The notes beneath the pieces were generated by a model. That model made no database searches. It was not told where the DNA came from and saw only the letters and a program-made list of their open reading frames with translations. A stretch of DNA of 64,000 nt from Listeria ilorinensis (GTDB taxonomy: Bacteria; Bacillota; Bacilli; Lactobacillales; Listeriaceae): NCBI RefSeq assembly GCF_913566895.1, contig NZ_CAJYCN010000003.1:1-64000 (forward strand), in the 5' to 3' direction. Positions within the stretch are counted from its first letter, which is position 1. The number at the start of each line of letters is the position of its first letter. The translations under genes were made by a program, and so were the position numbers. Positions 46,235-60,886 of the stretch are shown here, piece by piece.

Positions 46235-47170
46235 CTAATCCCGAAGCAAACGGCCTGTTAAATTCAAAAAGACCGTTTCAAGATTCAGGTTCTGCTGCTC
46301 AACTGCCAGCACTTCAATGTTATTTGCGAGCAGATAACATAACACTTCATTCAGCTGATTGATTTCTACTTTTGTAGTTAGCCGGATCCTATTTTCGGCG
46401 AACTGAACGGCAACGGTTCCTCGAATAGCCATCAATGCTTCCTTGCTGACTTTGACTGTATCCGTCACTGTAATAACGGTTTCCTTTACATCTGTCACAA
46501 GACCAATTAGCGTTTCTTTACTACCTTCTGCAATCACGCGGCCTTGATCAATGATCGCAATCTGGTCGCAAATCTCCTCGACTTCTTCCATATAATGACT
46601 GGTGTAAATAATCGTGGCTCCTTCCTGATTCAGTCGTCTGATGGAGGCTAAAATATAGTTGCGCGACTGCGGATCAATGCCGACAGTGGGTTCGTCCATA
46701 ATGATCAGCGACGGCTTATGGGCAATCGCACAGGCAATATTCAGCCTCCTTTTCATCCCGCCAGAAAAAGTTTTAGGTCGGAGCTTGGCCTTTTCCTCTA
46801 AACCAACAAAAGCGAGAGCTTCCTGCACTGCCTGCTCCAACGATTCGCCGCGCAAACCATACAGTCCTGCAAAAAAACGAACATTCTCATAGGCCGATAA
46901 ATCCGGATAAAGGGCAATCTCCTGTGGAACAAGTCCGATCCGTGCTTTTTGCCCTGTATTCTGGCCATTGCTCTCTTCTTCAAACAGATACACGGTTCCA
47001 TTAGTTGGGCGCAAAAGACCACAAATAATGCTGATTGTTGTACTTTTTCCCGCGCCATTGGGACCGAGCAATCCAAAAATTTGGCCAGCTTCAATGGTTA
47101 AATCCAAATGATCAACAGCAATTGTCTGATCGAACTTTTTGACTAATTGACGAATTTCTACGATTTTCAT
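46235..47170 (-). CDS. ABC exporter ATP-binding protein (LnrL-like)
   Basis: A 311-aa ATPase: Walker A GPNGAGKST at 36-44, signature FSGGMKRRL, Walker B LIIMDEPTVGIDP, then about 90 residues of C-terminal regulatory domain as in drug-export (DrrA-type) ATPases. The frame is open far upstream, but AAGGAGCGGAG before ATG 47170 fixes the start. A terminator lies between this gene and the kinase upstream, so it may also have its own promoter. Confidence 0.9.
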   Translation of the reverse strand: MKIVEIRQLVKKFDQTIAVDHLDLTIEAGQIFGLLGPNGAGKSTTISIICGLLRPTNGTVYLFEEESNGQNTGQKARIGLVPQEIALYPDLSAYENVRFFAGLYGLRGESLEQAVQEALAFVGLEEKAKLRPKTFSGGMKRRLNIACAIAHKPSLIIMDEPTVGIDPQSRNYILASIRRLNQEGATIIYTSHYMEEVEEICDQIAIIDQGRVIAEGSKETLIGLVTDVKETVITVTDTVKVSKEALMAIRGTVAVQFAENRIRLTTKVEINQLNEVLCYLLANNIEVLAVEQQNLNLETVFLNLTGRLLRD

Positions 47171-47206
47171 GTTCTCCGCTCCTTTTTTAGTCCTTGCTTT
47201 CAGTAT

Positions 47207-47249
47207 AATAAAAAAGCGAGGCTGCTCCCAGTGCAATTCCTCACTTTTT
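47207..47249 (-). terminator. Intra-cluster terminator between sensor kinase and ABC genes
   Basis: An 11-bp stem (one G-T pair), arms 47211-47221 and 47239-47249, 17-nt loop, T run on the minus strand. It overlaps the kinase stop codon and precedes the ATPase ribosome site by about 20 bp. Confidence 0.7.
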
Positions 47250-48380
47250 ATCCGTGAAATTCTCATGTTTTATTGGAAAAATCATCACGATTGCAAAACC
47301 AGCATGCGGATTGCATGTGGTTTGTCCGCCAAGTGCAGCCGTTCGTTCTTCGATCCCAATCAAACCGAGACTTTTTTCAAGCTGCTCAGTCCCGACGCCA
47401 TTATCTTTGATTTCAAAACGAATGAATTTGTTGAAAACTTCCAGTCCCAATTGTACCTTTGTTGCCCTGCTGTATTTTAGAATATTGGTTAAGCCCTCTG
47501 TTAGATTTTGACTAATAACATACCAGATTTCTTGCGTCACCCTGCTTAGATTACCACTCACTCTGAATATTGTGCGCATGCCTGCTTTTTGTTCAAATTC
47601 TTCTAGTTGATATTTGAGCCGATCCAGTGCTAAGCTTTCTTGCTCTGGTTTAGTCTCTTTCAGTGTTAGACGAATCTGCTCAATGCCCTCTTGGCTGATT
47701 TTGATTGCATTGTCAAGCAATTGTCTGGCTTTTTCAGGATCCCTTTCGAGCAGTTTTTTGGCGGCTTCAAGTTGCATCAATCCCCCTGTTAAAGAATGAC
47801 CCAGCTGATCATGAATCTTATGGCTGAGCTGATTACGTTCTTCCAAGCGAAGCAAATGGATCTGTGTTAGAAAACCGCGTTCCATGGTTTCTTGTTTTCG
47901 TGCCGCCTGATAAAGTTTTCCTTCGAGCCGGATTGTTTCTTCCGCATTGCTTTGTCTGAGCCGACGGAGTTCTAAAAAATAATGTGTGCATAAAAAGACA
48001 AATCCAGTAACAAGCACATAACCCATTGTCGCTAAATGACCTTTCGCAAAAAAAGCTGGCGCAAGACAGATAGCAAAAAGCCCAAACTGATAACGAAGCC
48101 GCGGCACTGCTAAGGCATATAAACAACCAGCAGCTGCAAACGGCAATAAGAAAAAAAGCAAGGAAAGCCCAGTGGCAATCAAAAGCAACAGACCTGCCGT
48201 AATCAATAAACTGCCGACCAGCTGAACATGCGGCCACAGTGATAGAAAAATTTGAGCTGCTAAATAAAAAAGCGTGATAATCAAATAAAGGGTAAAAATA
48301 AACAGACTAGGAATTTCTAAAAAGACCAACCACATCAGAAAAATAGCACTAATCGTGTCAAGACCGATTTTTTCATTCAT
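47241..48380 (-). CDS. Membrane sensor histidine kinase (HisKA_3, LnrJ/DesK-like)
   Basis: A 379-aa kinase. Five to six membrane helices fill residues about 8-135 with almost no external loop, pointing to sensing within the membrane. The HisKA_3 domain has LEERNQLSHKIHDQLGHSLTGG with phosphoacceptor H190; the ATPase domain shows NILKYSRAT (N box) and DNGVGTEQL (G1) and GLIGIEER. It overlaps the response regulator stop by 8 bp. In Bacillus such kinases next to an ABC exporter control it. Confidence 0.88.
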   Translation of the reverse strand: MNEKIGLDTISAIFLMWLVFLEIPSLFIFTLYLIITLFYLAAQIFLSLWPHVQLVGSLLITAGLLLLIATGLSLLFFLLPFAAAGCLYALAVPRLRYQFGLFAICLAPAFFAKGHLATMGYVLVTGFVFLCTHYFLELRRLRQSNAEETIRLEGKLYQAARKQETMERGFLTQIHLLRLEERNQLSHKIHDQLGHSLTGGLMQLEAAKKLLERDPEKARQLLDNAIKISQEGIEQIRLTLKETKPEQESLALDRLKYQLEEFEQKAGMRTIFRVSGNLSRVTQEIWYVISQNLTEGLTNILKYSRATKVQLGLEVFNKFIRFEIKDNGVGTEQLEKSLGLIGIEERTAALGGQTTCNPHAGFAIVMIFPIKHENFTDKK

Positions 48381-49023
48381 TTCGTGTCTCGCCCCCCGCT
48401 TTTCCAGTCAAATAAAGAATTGCCAGTTGCGTGCGATGGTCGAGATACAATTTCCCCAGAAGCGCGGAAATATGATTTGCGACAGTGCCTTCTGAAATAA
48501 AAAGCAGTTGGGCGATTTCTTTATTGCTGTAGCCTTTCGCAACGGCTGCCATGATTTCTTTTTCACGTTTCGTCAATCCAAGTCGCTCCATGATCGCATC
48601 ATAATCAGTATGCCCTGAAAGAGAATCTTTCATTTTTAGCCAAATCTCCTCTTGAATAATGCTTTGATTCTGACTGACACTTCGCAATGCTTGGATAATC
48701 AGTGCCGGATCATTATTTTTCAGCAGATAGCCTTTTGCCCCGTTTTGAATGGCGCTGATGATATAGGCATCATCATCAAATGTCGTCAAGATGATCACTT
48801 TAGTATCGGTTTCTTCCGTGATTTGTTTCGTCGCTTCCACACCGTTCATTTGGGGCATGCGGATATCAAGAAGCGCAATATCGACTGGCTCCTTCCGGCA
48901 AAATTCTACTGCTTCCTCTCCGCTTTGCGCGATTCCCACCACTTCGATGTCTGCTTCCATATTTAAAATGATTTCAAGTCCCCCCGTGATAAACGCGTTA
49001 TCATCTGCTATCAGCACTTTCAT
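48373..49023 (-). CDS. NarL-family response regulator (LnrK-like)
   Basis: A 216-aa regulator: receiver domain with acidic D7/D8, phosphorylation site D53 in LLDIRMP and the conserved Lys in KGYLLKN, followed by a LuxR-type helix-turn-helix (LTKREKEIMAAVAKGYSNKEIAQLLFISEGTVANHISALL, about 150-190). It heads the minus-strand cluster. GGAAGGGAG precedes the ATG. Likely target is the downstream exporter. Confidence 0.9.
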   Translation of the reverse strand: MKVLIADDNAFITGGLEIILNMEADIEVVGIAQSGEEAVEFCRKEPVDIALLDIRMPQMNGVEATKQITEETDTKVIILTTFDDDAYIISAIQNGAKGYLLKNNDPALIIQALRSVSQNQSIIQEEIWLKMKDSLSGHTDYDAIMERLGLTKREKEIMAAVAKGYSNKEIAQLLFISEGTVANHISALLGKLYLDHRTQLAILYLTGKAGGETRNE

Positions 49024-49050
49024 ATTTCCGGCTCCCTTCCATTCCCATTC

Positions 49051-49080
49051 ATTTTAGCGTGATGGACAAAGTTTCGTCAA
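49051..49080 (-). promoter_or_regulatory. Response regulator/kinase promoter
   Basis: -35 TTGACG (49075-49080) and -10 TAAAAT (49051-49056), 18-bp spacing. It is back to back with the rqcH promoter. Confidence 0.65.
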
Positions 49081-49087
49081 ACCTGAT

Positions 49088-49116
49088 TTGGAGGATCTCC
49101 CAAGACGTGCTAAAAT
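49088..49116 (+). promoter_or_regulatory. rqcH (fbpA) promoter
   Basis: -35 TTGGAG (49088-49093) and -10 TAAAAT (49111-49116), 17-bp spacing, 32 bp before the ATG. Confidence 0.6.
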
Positions 49117-49147
49117 AAAAGGATGAACCACAAAGGAGAAGAAAAAA

Positions 49148-50857
49148 ATGGCTTTTGATGCAATGTTTTTAACAGCCCTTTTGCCAGAATTAAAAAATTC
49201 TGCTGAAAGTGGTCGAATCATGAAAATCCACCAGCCTTTCTCGCATGAGCTGGTCCTTTATATCCGCAAAAATCGTGAAAATAAACGCCTGCTGATTTCG
49301 GCTCACCCAAGTTATGCTCGTATCCAGTGGACGAGCGACATCCCAGAAAACCCGGTGCAGCCGCCAATGTTCTGCATGCTGTTACGTAAATATCTGGAAG
49401 GGGCGATTATTGAAGAAATCGAACAGATTCCGAATGAACGTGTTCTCTTGTTCCACATTCGTGGCAAAGATGATATTGGCGAAAGTCGCCGTTCGACATT
49501 ATACATTGAAATCATGGGTCGGCATAGCAACATTACGCTAGTCGATCAGGAAAAACAGACGATTGTCGACTGTATCAAACATATCTCTCCTGCGCAAAAT
49601 AGTTATCGGACTCTTTTACCGGGTGCTACCTATTTACTACCGCCACAAGCAGACAAGCTTGACCCGTTCCAGACAGACAAATCCTCTCTTTTGGCGGCGA
49701 TTGATTTTTCAGAGGGACAGATCGACAAACAGCTGGTACGTAAATTTTCCGGCTTTAGTCCACTGCTTGCGAAGGAAATTGTAGGCAGAGCTGGGGAAGT
49801 AGGGTCGCTTACGTTGCCCCATGCTTTTTTTGAAACGCTTGACGATGTGCGGACCTATTTGGAAAAACCGCTGCCTCAGTACTTGAAAACTGATAGCCGT
49901 GAAGATTACACGTTTATGCCACTCATGACGCATCCTGATGCAGAGACAAACTCTGATTTAAGCACGCTACTCGACCAATTTTATCTGGGAAAAGCAAGAC
50001 GTGATCGCGTTCATCAATTAGCACATGATCTGGAACGACTGCTCGCGAATGAACGTGCCAAAAATCTTTTAAAGATCGAAAAACTGGAAAATACGCTGCT
50101 TGAATCTGAAAAGGCAGATGACTACCGCATAAAAGGAGAGCTTTTGACTGCCAATCTTTACCAGATGGAAAAAGGATTGAAAGAGATTACCGTGGAAAAT
50201 TTTTACGATGAGGCGCTTACAAGGGTCACGATTCCGCTTGACACACGTAAGACACCTTCGCAAAATGCACAGAGCTATTTCAACCGCTACCAGAAATTGC
50301 GAAATGCTGTTCATTTTGTAGAGGAGCAAATCACACTTGCAAAAGAAGAGATTCGCTACATCGAAGGCATTGAAGCGCAGCTGGATACAGCCAGTACAGA
50401 AGATATTGAAGAAATTCGGCAGGAGCTGGGCGAACAGGGGTACATGCGTTATCGCCAGAAAAAAGGCATGCGCAAGAAAAACAGTGCACCTAAGCTGGAC
50501 AAATACCGTTCCAGTACAGGCCTAACGATTCTTGTTGGAAAAAATAACAAGCAAAATGACTATTTGACCAATAAATGGGCGAAAAATCACTATCTGTGGT
50601 TCCATGTCAAAGATCTTCCTGGCTCTCATGTGGTGATCGAATCAGGTGAACCGGATGAAACCAGCATCCTAGAAGCTGCCATGATCGCTGCTCACTTTTC
50701 TAAAGCTCGCCTATCGGCCCGTGTTCCGGTGGATGCTACACAAATCAAGCATGTCAAAAAACCAAATGGCGCTAAACCGGGGTATGTCACTTATGATAAC
50801 CAAACGACTTACTTTGTGACACCGGAAGAAGAAAAAGTTCGCGCACTTCGCATCTAA
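49148..50857 (+). CDS. rqcH: Rqc2 homologue RqcH / fibronectin-binding protein FbpA
   Basis: A 569-aa NFACT protein. It binds 50S subunits blocked by peptidyl-tRNA and adds C-terminal alanine tails that mark stalled products for degradation. The NFACT-N domain begins MAFDAMFLTALLPEL; coiled coils span about 270-440; the NFACT-R domain has WFHVKDLPGSHVVIESG. The Listeria orthologue was first named FbpA, a fibronectin-binding virulence factor without a signal peptide; none is seen here. AAAGGAG precedes the ATG. Confidence 0.93.
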   Translation: MAFDAMFLTALLPELKNSAESGRIMKIHQPFSHELVLYIRKNRENKRLLISAHPSYARIQWTSDIPENPVQPPMFCMLLRKYLEGAIIEEIEQIPNERVLLFHIRGKDDIGESRRSTLYIEIMGRHSNITLVDQEKQTIVDCIKHISPAQNSYRTLLPGATYLLPPQADKLDPFQTDKSSLLAAIDFSEGQIDKQLVRKFSGFSPLLAKEIVGRAGEVGSLTLPHAFFETLDDVRTYLEKPLPQYLKTDSREDYTFMPLMTHPDAETNSDLSTLLDQFYLGKARRDRVHQLAHDLERLLANERAKNLLKIEKLENTLLESEKADDYRIKGELLTANLYQMEKGLKEITVENFYDEALTRVTIPLDTRKTPSQNAQSYFNRYQKLRNAVHFVEEQITLAKEEIRYIEGIEAQLDTASTEDIEEIRQELGEQGYMRYRQKKGMRKKNSAPKLDKYRSSTGLTILVGKNNKQNDYLTNKWAKNHYLWFHVKDLPGSHVVIESGEPDETSILEAAMIAAHFSKARLSARVPVDATQIKHVKKPNGAKPGYVTYDNQTTYFVTPEEEKVRALRI

Positions 50858-50865
50858 AAATTAGA

Positions 50866-50918
50866 GAAGCCGAAATGATACTGCCCTCTCTGGCATTACT
50901 CATTTCGGCTTCTTTTAT
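50866..50918. terminator. Terminator of rqcH (probably bidirectional)
   Basis: A 13-bp stem, 50866-50878 with 50900-50912, with an inner TGCC/GGCA hairpin, then TTTTATTT. It lies between two convergent genes. Confidence 0.8.
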
Positions 50919-50936
50919 TTGTTTTGTAAACTTAGC

Positions 50937-52976
<2,040 letters not shown>

Positions 52977-52992
52977 TTGTGAATCTATTTTT

Positions 52993-53021
52993 ATGTTAGC
53001 ACCTTAAGAAAGCGTTTGCAA
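52993..53021 (-). promoter_or_regulatory. PTS promoter overlapped by a cre site
   Basis: -35 TTGCAA (53016-53021) and -10 TAACAT (52993-52998), 17-bp spacing. The minus-strand TTGCAAACGCTTTCT (53007-53021) fits the CcpA consensus WTGNAANCGNWNNCW and covers the -35, as expected for glucose repression. Confidence 0.75.
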
Positions 53022-53549
53022 CAATATTCAGAAAAACTGTTCTAGCGATAAAATTTTTAGAGATCCTTTTATGTGAAAGGTAAAAAAAGTCCTGTAAGAT
53101 CTCAAAAATACTTGTACCACTTTTTTTATGGATGATTTCCGCTGATCGCAAATGCCAAAATAATCCAAAATCCCGTCATCAGAAAAAATGAGAACGTTAA
53201 CAAAAACAAAAGCTTTTCATATTCCCCTTTCCTGTTGTTTGATTTATTTTAACATGTCTACATCATGTATAACCAACAAGATTGAATATTCTTTTAAAAC
53301 CTTGATAAATCATAATAAAAATACTATATTTTAAGATTTTCAACTATTGACCATAAATGATTTATCCCTTTTAGCTATAAATGGTATACAAAAATAGATT
53401 TTCTGGCCATTTATTCGATATAATATGCATAGCTAATATAATTTCGTCACTAAATTTTCATATTCTAACTTAAATAAACCTTTTGAAAAAAAAGAAGTCC
53501 TGAATAAGTACTAAATAGCAAATATTACATGTATAAAAATACATACAAA
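53022..53549. other. AT-rich gap between PTS gene and pyrE
   Basis: About 530 bp, clearly more AT-rich than the flanks. It holds a possible tiny membrane-peptide frame (53126-53209, minus), a weak A/T-stem hairpin after it (about 53082-53128), and otherwise no ORF, RNA gene or repeat that I can support. Perfectly plausible as the scar of an insertion or loss. Confidence 0.5.
53126..53209 (-). CDS. Possible single-helix membrane micropeptide (or frameshifted remnant)
   Basis: The minus-strand frame reads LFLLTFSFFLMTGFWIILAF then AISGNHP and stop: one convincing membrane helix of about 20 residues. GGAAAGGGGA lies upstream, but no ATG is in frame; TTG 53209 is the nearest start. The ATG next to the ribosome site is in another frame and stops after seven codons; a single missing base would join it to this frame. 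Either a decayed gene or chance. Confidence 0.25.
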   Translation of the reverse strand: MFLLTFSFFLMTGFWIILAFAISGNHP

Positions 53550-53581
53550 AAAGGCACCCATTTAAAATAGGTACCTTTTGC
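53548..53581 (-). terminator. pyr operon terminator
   Basis: A 15-bp stem with G-T pairs, arms 53550-53564 and 53566-53580 (the inner A/T pairs form the loop), and a TTTTTT run on the minus strand, just after the pyrE stop. Confidence 0.8.
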
Positions 53582-53586
53582 CTTTT

Positions 53587-54209
53587 CTATTTCCGCCAAT
53601 TCTCTGGATCTTGCTGCCATTCGGTCAAAGCTTTCAGATCCGATTCGACGATATAGCCATTCTGTGCGGCCACTTCAAGCAGTGTTGGGTAATCTGTCAA
53701 TGTTTCAAGCTGGACATCTGCTGCTTGCAATTTTTCGCGACCGCTTGGCAAGCCATATGTAAAAATTGCGGCAATCCCTAGTACTTCAGCACCTGCTGCC
53801 CGAAGTGCTTCCACCGCTTTCAGTGAGCTGCCACCTGTCGAAATCAGATCTTCAATTACAACCACTCTTTGTCCGGCCTGGATCGGGCCTTCGATTTGGT
53901 TGCCTTTGCCATGCTCTTTGGCTTTACTGCGGACGTAGACCATTGGCAGGTCGAGAATCTCACTGACCCAGGCAGCATGTGGAATCCCGGCTGTCGCTGT
54001 GCCAGCAATGACTTCTACCTCCGCAAAATAAGTTTTGATTAGATCTGCCAGTCCGTTTGCAATCTCTCTTCTAACTTTTGGAAAACCAAGTGTTAGGCGA
54101 TTATCGCAGTAAATCGGCGACTTGATACCGGATGCCCATGTAAACGGGTCATTCGGTTGTAAAAATACCGCCTTAATGGCGAGTAATTGTTCAGCGATTT
54201 GTGCTTGTT

Positions 54210-54213
<4 letters not shown>
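53587..54213 (-). CDS. pyrE: Orotate phosphoribosyltransferase
   Basis: A 208-aa enzyme joining orotate and PRPP to give OMP. The PRPP-binding motif is [14 protein letters not shown], and the N terminus has [26 protein letters not shown]. Last gene of the pyr operon, overlapping pyrF by 4 bp. Confidence 0.97.
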
Positions 54214-56580
<2,367 letters not shown>

Positions 56581-56604
56581 GATTTTCCCTCGCTTTTCTG
56601 AGAT

Positions 56605-59600
56605 TTATCGTAAGGCTTTTTGCTTGGCATCAATGGTTTCCAGATCAAAAGAGCGGGATTCCAGAACGCGCAGGATCGCTTCAGCTGTATCAAGTGACGT
56701 ACAAACTGGAACACCGTTTTCTACCGATTCACGACGAATTTGGAAACCGTCTCTTTCCGGGCGTTTGCCACTAGTGAGTGTATTGACAACAAGGGTCACA
56801 CGGCCACTACGGATCGAATCAAGCAGTGACTCATGGTTTTCACCGATTTTTTTCACAGTGGAAACGGGAATTGCTGCTTTTTCAAGTGTTTCAGCAGTGC
56901 CGCTTGTTGCAAGGATCGTAAAGCCGATTTTGTTGAAGCGTTCAGCAAGCGCAGTGGCTTCTTCTTTATCCCGGTCTGCTACAGTCAGTAGAACAGTACC
57001 GTAATCATGCATTGTCATGCCGCTTGCAACAAAGCCCTTGTAAAGCGCCTTTTCGAGCGTCCGATCTTTCCCCATGACTTCACCAGTTGATTTCATTTCT
57101 GGACCAAGTGACGTGTCAACGCTACGCAGTTTAGCGAATGAGAATACTGGTACTTTGACAAAAATTTCATCTTTTTCAGGTGCCAGGCCAGATGCGTATC
57201 CGAGTTCAGACAGTTTACTGCCTAAAATGACTTTAGTCGCCACATTGGCCATCGGGATATCGGTGATTTTGCTTAGAAAGGGAGCTGTCCGGCTCGATCT
57301 TGGGTTCACTTCAATGACAAACACGTCTTCGCCACTGATGACATATTGGATATTGAGCATGCCGATGATGCCAAGGCCGGTTGCTAGACGCGTTGTATAA
57401 TCGGCAATCGTTGTTTTGGCTTTGGCGCTCAAACGCTGTGCTGGATAAACGGCAATCGAGTCGCCGGAATGGACACCAGCCCGTTCGATATGTTCCATGA
57501 TGCCCGGGATCAGGACTTCTTGACCATCTGAAATCGCATCAACTTCCACTTCCTGGCCGCGAACATACCGGTCGACAAGGACTGGATGCTTAGGATTGAC
57601 CTTGACCGCATGACTCATATAATACTTGAGTGCAGTTTCATTTTCGACAATCTCCATTGCCCGGCCACCTAGCACATAGGATGGTCGAACAAGTACCGGA
57701 TAACCGATCCGTGCCGCCACTTTGACTGCTTCTTCTACAGAGGTCGCCGTTGCCCCATCAGGCTGTGGAATCCCAAGTTTGATTAGTGCCTTTTCAAATT
57801 CATCGCGATTTTCAGCACGATCAATATCTTCCAAGCTTGTACCAAGAATCTTTACACCGCGCGCTGCAAGACCTTCTGCTAAATTGATCGCCGTTTGACC
57901 GCCGAATTGAACAATCACGCCACGCGGTTTTTCCAGTTCGATGACGTGCATCACATCTTCCAGTGTCAAAGGTTCAAAATACAGTTTATCGGAAATTGAG
58001 AAGTCTGTTGAAACCGTCTCAGGATTATTGTTGATGATGATAGCTTCATAGCCTGCCTCGCGAATCGCCCAAACAGAATGAACGGTCGCATAGTCAAATT
58101 CTACCCCTTGTCCGATGCGGATCGGGCCAGAGCCCAGCACGATCACACTATCTTTTTCTGTCCGGATCGACTCATTTTCCTCTTCATAGCTTGAGTAGAA
58201 ATAAGGCGTCGTTGATTCAAACTCGGCTGCACAGGTGTCGACCATTTTATAAACTGGCAGTAAGCCAACTTGTTTTCGGTAGTCATAGATTTCCTGCTCC
58301 GTTTTACCGGTTAAACGTGCTACAGCTGGATCAGAAAAGCCCAGTTGTTTCACTTTTGTCAAGGTTTCCAAAGAAAATGGTTCTGTGCGCAATTTTTCTT
58401 CCCAAGCGATGATTTGCTGAAATTTGTAGAGGAAAAAAAGGTCAATCTTGGTTTTTTCATGTAGCGCTTCGATTGTTTCACCATTTCTAAGAGCCGCTGC
58501 CAGATAAAACAGGCGGTCATCTTCCGGAAAGCGGATCTTCTTATCGCGCGCTGCCACGTCGGCTGTTTCCGCTTCTAAGAGATACAAATGATCTGTGCCG
58601 ATTTCAAGTGACCGAACGGCTTTTAAAATTGCCTCTTCAAAATTCCGGCCGATCGCCATCACCTCGCCGGTAGCTTTCATTTGCGTGCCAAGACGACGAT
58701 CTCCATGTTCAAATTTATCAAACGGAAAACGCGGAATCTTGGCTACCACATAGTCGAGCGTTGGCTCAAAGTGAGCAAATGTCGTACCGGTCACCGGATT
58801 TTTGATTTCATCGAGCGTCAGACCAACTGCAATTTTAGCCGCCAACTTAGCAATCGGATAACCCGTTGCCTTACTTGCTAGCGCTGACGAACGACTGACA
58901 CGTGGATTAACTTCAATCACATAATACTGATAGCTGTCTGGATCAAGCGCCAGCTGTACGTTGCAGCCGCCTTCGATTTTCAGTGCGCGGATGATCTTCA
59001 GCGACACATCACGGAGTAGCTGATACTCGCGGTCAGAAAGCGTTTGACTTGGTGCCACTACAATCGAATCGCCCGTATGAATGCCAACTGGGTCGATATT
59101 TTCCATATTGCAGACCACCATGGCGTTGTCATTTTGGTCACGCATGACTTCATATTCCACTTCTTTAAAGCCTGCAATGCTTTTTTCCAGCAGGCACTGC
59201 GTCACTGGGCTTAGTTTCAAACCGCTTTGAACGATTTCTTCCAATTCCGTTTCATTCTGACAAATCCCACCACCAGAACCGCCAAGTGTATAGGCCGGAC
59301 GAACAATCACCGGATAACCGATTTCCTCAACAAAATTTTTCGCTTCTTCCAGATTATGAATGATCTCACTTTCTGGAACCGGCTGACCAAGTTCATTCAT
59401 CAAGTCGCGGAAAGCTTCACGATCTTCTGCTTTTTTGATTGCTTCAAGATCCGTTCCCAGCACTTCAACCCCACATTCTTCCAAGATGCCAGCACGCGAA
59501 AGTTCCATGGCCATATTGAGCCCAGTTTGACCGCCAAGTGTCGGCAAGATCGCATCAGGCCGCTCTTTACGAATAATCCGGGAAACAAAGTCGAGTGTAA

Positions 59601-59805
59601 TTGGCTCAATATATACCTTATCTGCCATTTCAGCATCCGTCATAATGGTCGCCGGATTCGAGTTGACCAGTACGACACGATACCCTTCTTCTTTCAAACT
59701 CAGACAGGCTTGAGTCCCTGCATAATCAAATTCGGCTGCTTGACCAATCACGATCGGACCAGAGCCGATCACAAGTATCGTTTGAATATCTTTCCGTTTA
59801 GGCAT
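56605..59805 (-). CDS. carB: Carbamoyl-phosphate synthase large subunit
   Basis: A 1066-aa enzyme with two homologous ATP-grasp halves ([16 protein letters not shown] at the start; [21 protein letters not shown] in the middle) and a C-terminal allosteric domain (after residue about 930) that binds UMP/PRPP. It makes carbamoyl phosphate from ammonia supplied by CarA. Starts 8 bp inside carA. Confidence 0.97.
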   Translation of the reverse strand: MPKRKDIQTILVIGSGPIVIGQAAEFDYAGTQACLSLKEEGYRVVLVNSNPATIMTDAEMADKVYIEPITLDFVSRIIRKERPDAILPTLGGQTGLNMAMELSRAGILEECGVEVLGTDLEAIKKAEDREAFRDLMNELGQPVPESEIIHNLEEAKNFVEEIGYPVIVRPAYTLGGSGGGICQNETELEEIVQSGLKLSPVTQCLLEKSIAGFKEVEYEVMRDQNDNAMVVCNMENIDPVGIHTGDSIVVAPSQTLSDREYQLLRDVSLKIIRALKIEGGCNVQLALDPDSYQYYVIEVNPRVSRSSALASKATGYPIAKLAAKIAVGLTLDEIKNPVTGTTFAHFEPTLDYVVAKIPRFPFDKFEHGDRRLGTQMKATGEVMAIGRNFEEAILKAVRSLEIGTDHLYLLEAETADVAARDKKIRFPEDDRLFYLAAALRNGETIEALHEKTKIDLFFLYKFQQIIAWEEKLRTEPFSLETLTKVKQLGFSDPAVARLTGKTEQEIYDYRKQVGLLPVYKMVDTCAAEFESTTPYFYSSYEEENESIRTEKDSVIVLGSGPIRIGQGVEFDYATVHSVWAIREAGYEAIIINNNPETVSTDFSISDKLYFEPLTLEDVMHVIELEKPRGVIVQFGGQTAINLAEGLAARGVKILGTSLEDIDRAENRDEFEKALIKLGIPQPDGATATSVEEAVKVAARIGYPVLVRPSYVLGGRAMEIVENETALKYYMSHAVKVNPKHPVLVDRYVRGQEVEVDAISDGQEVLIPGIMEHIERAGVHSGDSIAVYPAQRLSAKAKTTIADYTTRLATGLGIIGMLNIQYVISGEDVFVIEVNPRSSRTAPFLSKITDIPMANVATKVILGSKLSELGYASGLAPEKDEIFVKVPVFSFAKLRSVDTSLGPEMKSTGEVMGKDRTLEKALYKGFVASGMTMHDYGTVLLTVADRDKEEATALAERFNKIGFTILATSGTAETLEKAAIPVSTVKKIGENHESLLDSIRSGRVTLVVNTLTSGKRPERDGFQIRRESVENGVPVCTSLDTAEAILRVLESRSFDLETIDAKQKALR

Positions 59806-60886
59806 GGCGCAGTTCCCCCTTTTGTTCCATCATTTCCATAAATTGATCAAATAAGTAATTGACATCGCTCGGCCCTGGATTTGCTTCTGGATGATACTGC
59901 ACAGTAAACGCTTGAAACTCTTTGTGTGCCAGTCCTTCCACGGTTTCGTCATTCAGTTCCATATGGGTCACGGTCAAATTTGTTCCTTCAAGTGTCGCCG
60001 CATCCACAGCATAACCATGATTTTGCGCTGTAAAGTCGACTCGACCGCTCGCCAATTCTTTCACGGGATGATTGGCTCCGCGATGACCGAATTTCATTTT
60101 AAATGTGTCCGCCCCATTTGCCAGCGCAAACAGCTGATGTCCTAAACAGATCCCGAATAGCGGTACTTTGCCTTGAACCCCACGGATCATATCGAGCGCT
60201 TCGGGGACATCTTTTGGATCCCCGGGTCCATTAGAAAGCATGATACCATCTGGATGCATATGGAGAATCTCTTCTGCCGTCATATCATGTGGCACAATCG
60301 TCACATGGCAGCCTCGCTTGTTAAGTTCTTTTAAAATCGAGCCTTTCACACCGTAATCCACTAACACGACGCGTTTTCCTTCACCTGGACTTGCAAATGG
60401 TTTAGAGGAAGAAACCTGGCTGACTTGGTCTTTTGGCAGACGAACCGCTTTCAGATGATGGAGAAGTGCTTCTCTGTCCGCCGTTTCACTCGCCAAGATC
60501 CCTTTTAAAGTCCCTTCTTTCCGAATCATTTTAGTCAACTTGCGTGTATCGATTCCGCTGATACCAGGGATCCCTTTTTCCTTCAAAAAAGCATCTAGTG
60601 ACATTTGTTCCCGCCAATTGGAAGGAAATTCAGCCGCTTCCTTCACAACTACCCCTTTTACAACCGGCTGAATGGATTCATAGTCATCACGATTGATGCC
60701 ATAGTTGCCGACTAGTGGATAAGTAAATGTAATGATTTGTCCGTAATAAGAGGGATCTGTAATGGTTTCTTGGTAACCTGTCATACCGGTATTAAACACC
60801 ACTTCTCCAATCGTTTCCTTGTCAGCGCCGATTGCCTCACCAACAAAATACGTGCCGTCTTCGAGCATTAACATCCGTTTGGTCAT
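59798..60886 (-). CDS. carA: Carbamoyl-phosphate synthase small (glutaminase) subunit
   Basis: A 362-aa subunit hydrolysing glutamine for CarB. The class I amidotransferase nucleophile Cys is in [15 protein letters not shown], with catalytic His/Glu in [12 protein letters not shown]. The frame is open upstream within pyrC; the start ATG shares one base with the pyrC stop (TAATG), fixing it at 60886. Confidence 0.96.
   Translation of the reverse strand: MTKRMLMLEDGTYFVGEAIGADKETIGEVVFNTGMTGYQETITDPSYYGQIITFTYPLVGNYGINRDDYESIQPVVKGVVVKEAAEFPSNWREQMSLDAFLKEKGIPGISGIDTRKLTKMIRKEGTLKGILASETADREALLHHLKAVRLPKDQVSQVSSSKPFASPGEGKRVVLVDYGVKGSILKELNKRGCHVTIVPHDMTAEEILHMHPDGIMLSNGPGDPKDVPEALDMIRGVQGKVPLFGICLGHQLFALANGADTFKMKFGHRGANHPVKELASGRVDFTAQNHGYAVDAATLEGTNLTVTHMELNDETVEGLAHKEFQAFTVQYHPEANPGPSDVNYLFDQFMEMMEQKGELRHA

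Noticed and set aside
53240-53540. CRISPR array or direct repeats in the AT-rich gap
   Set aside because: Short similar motifs such as TATAAATG recur, but no regular repeat length or spacing is present.
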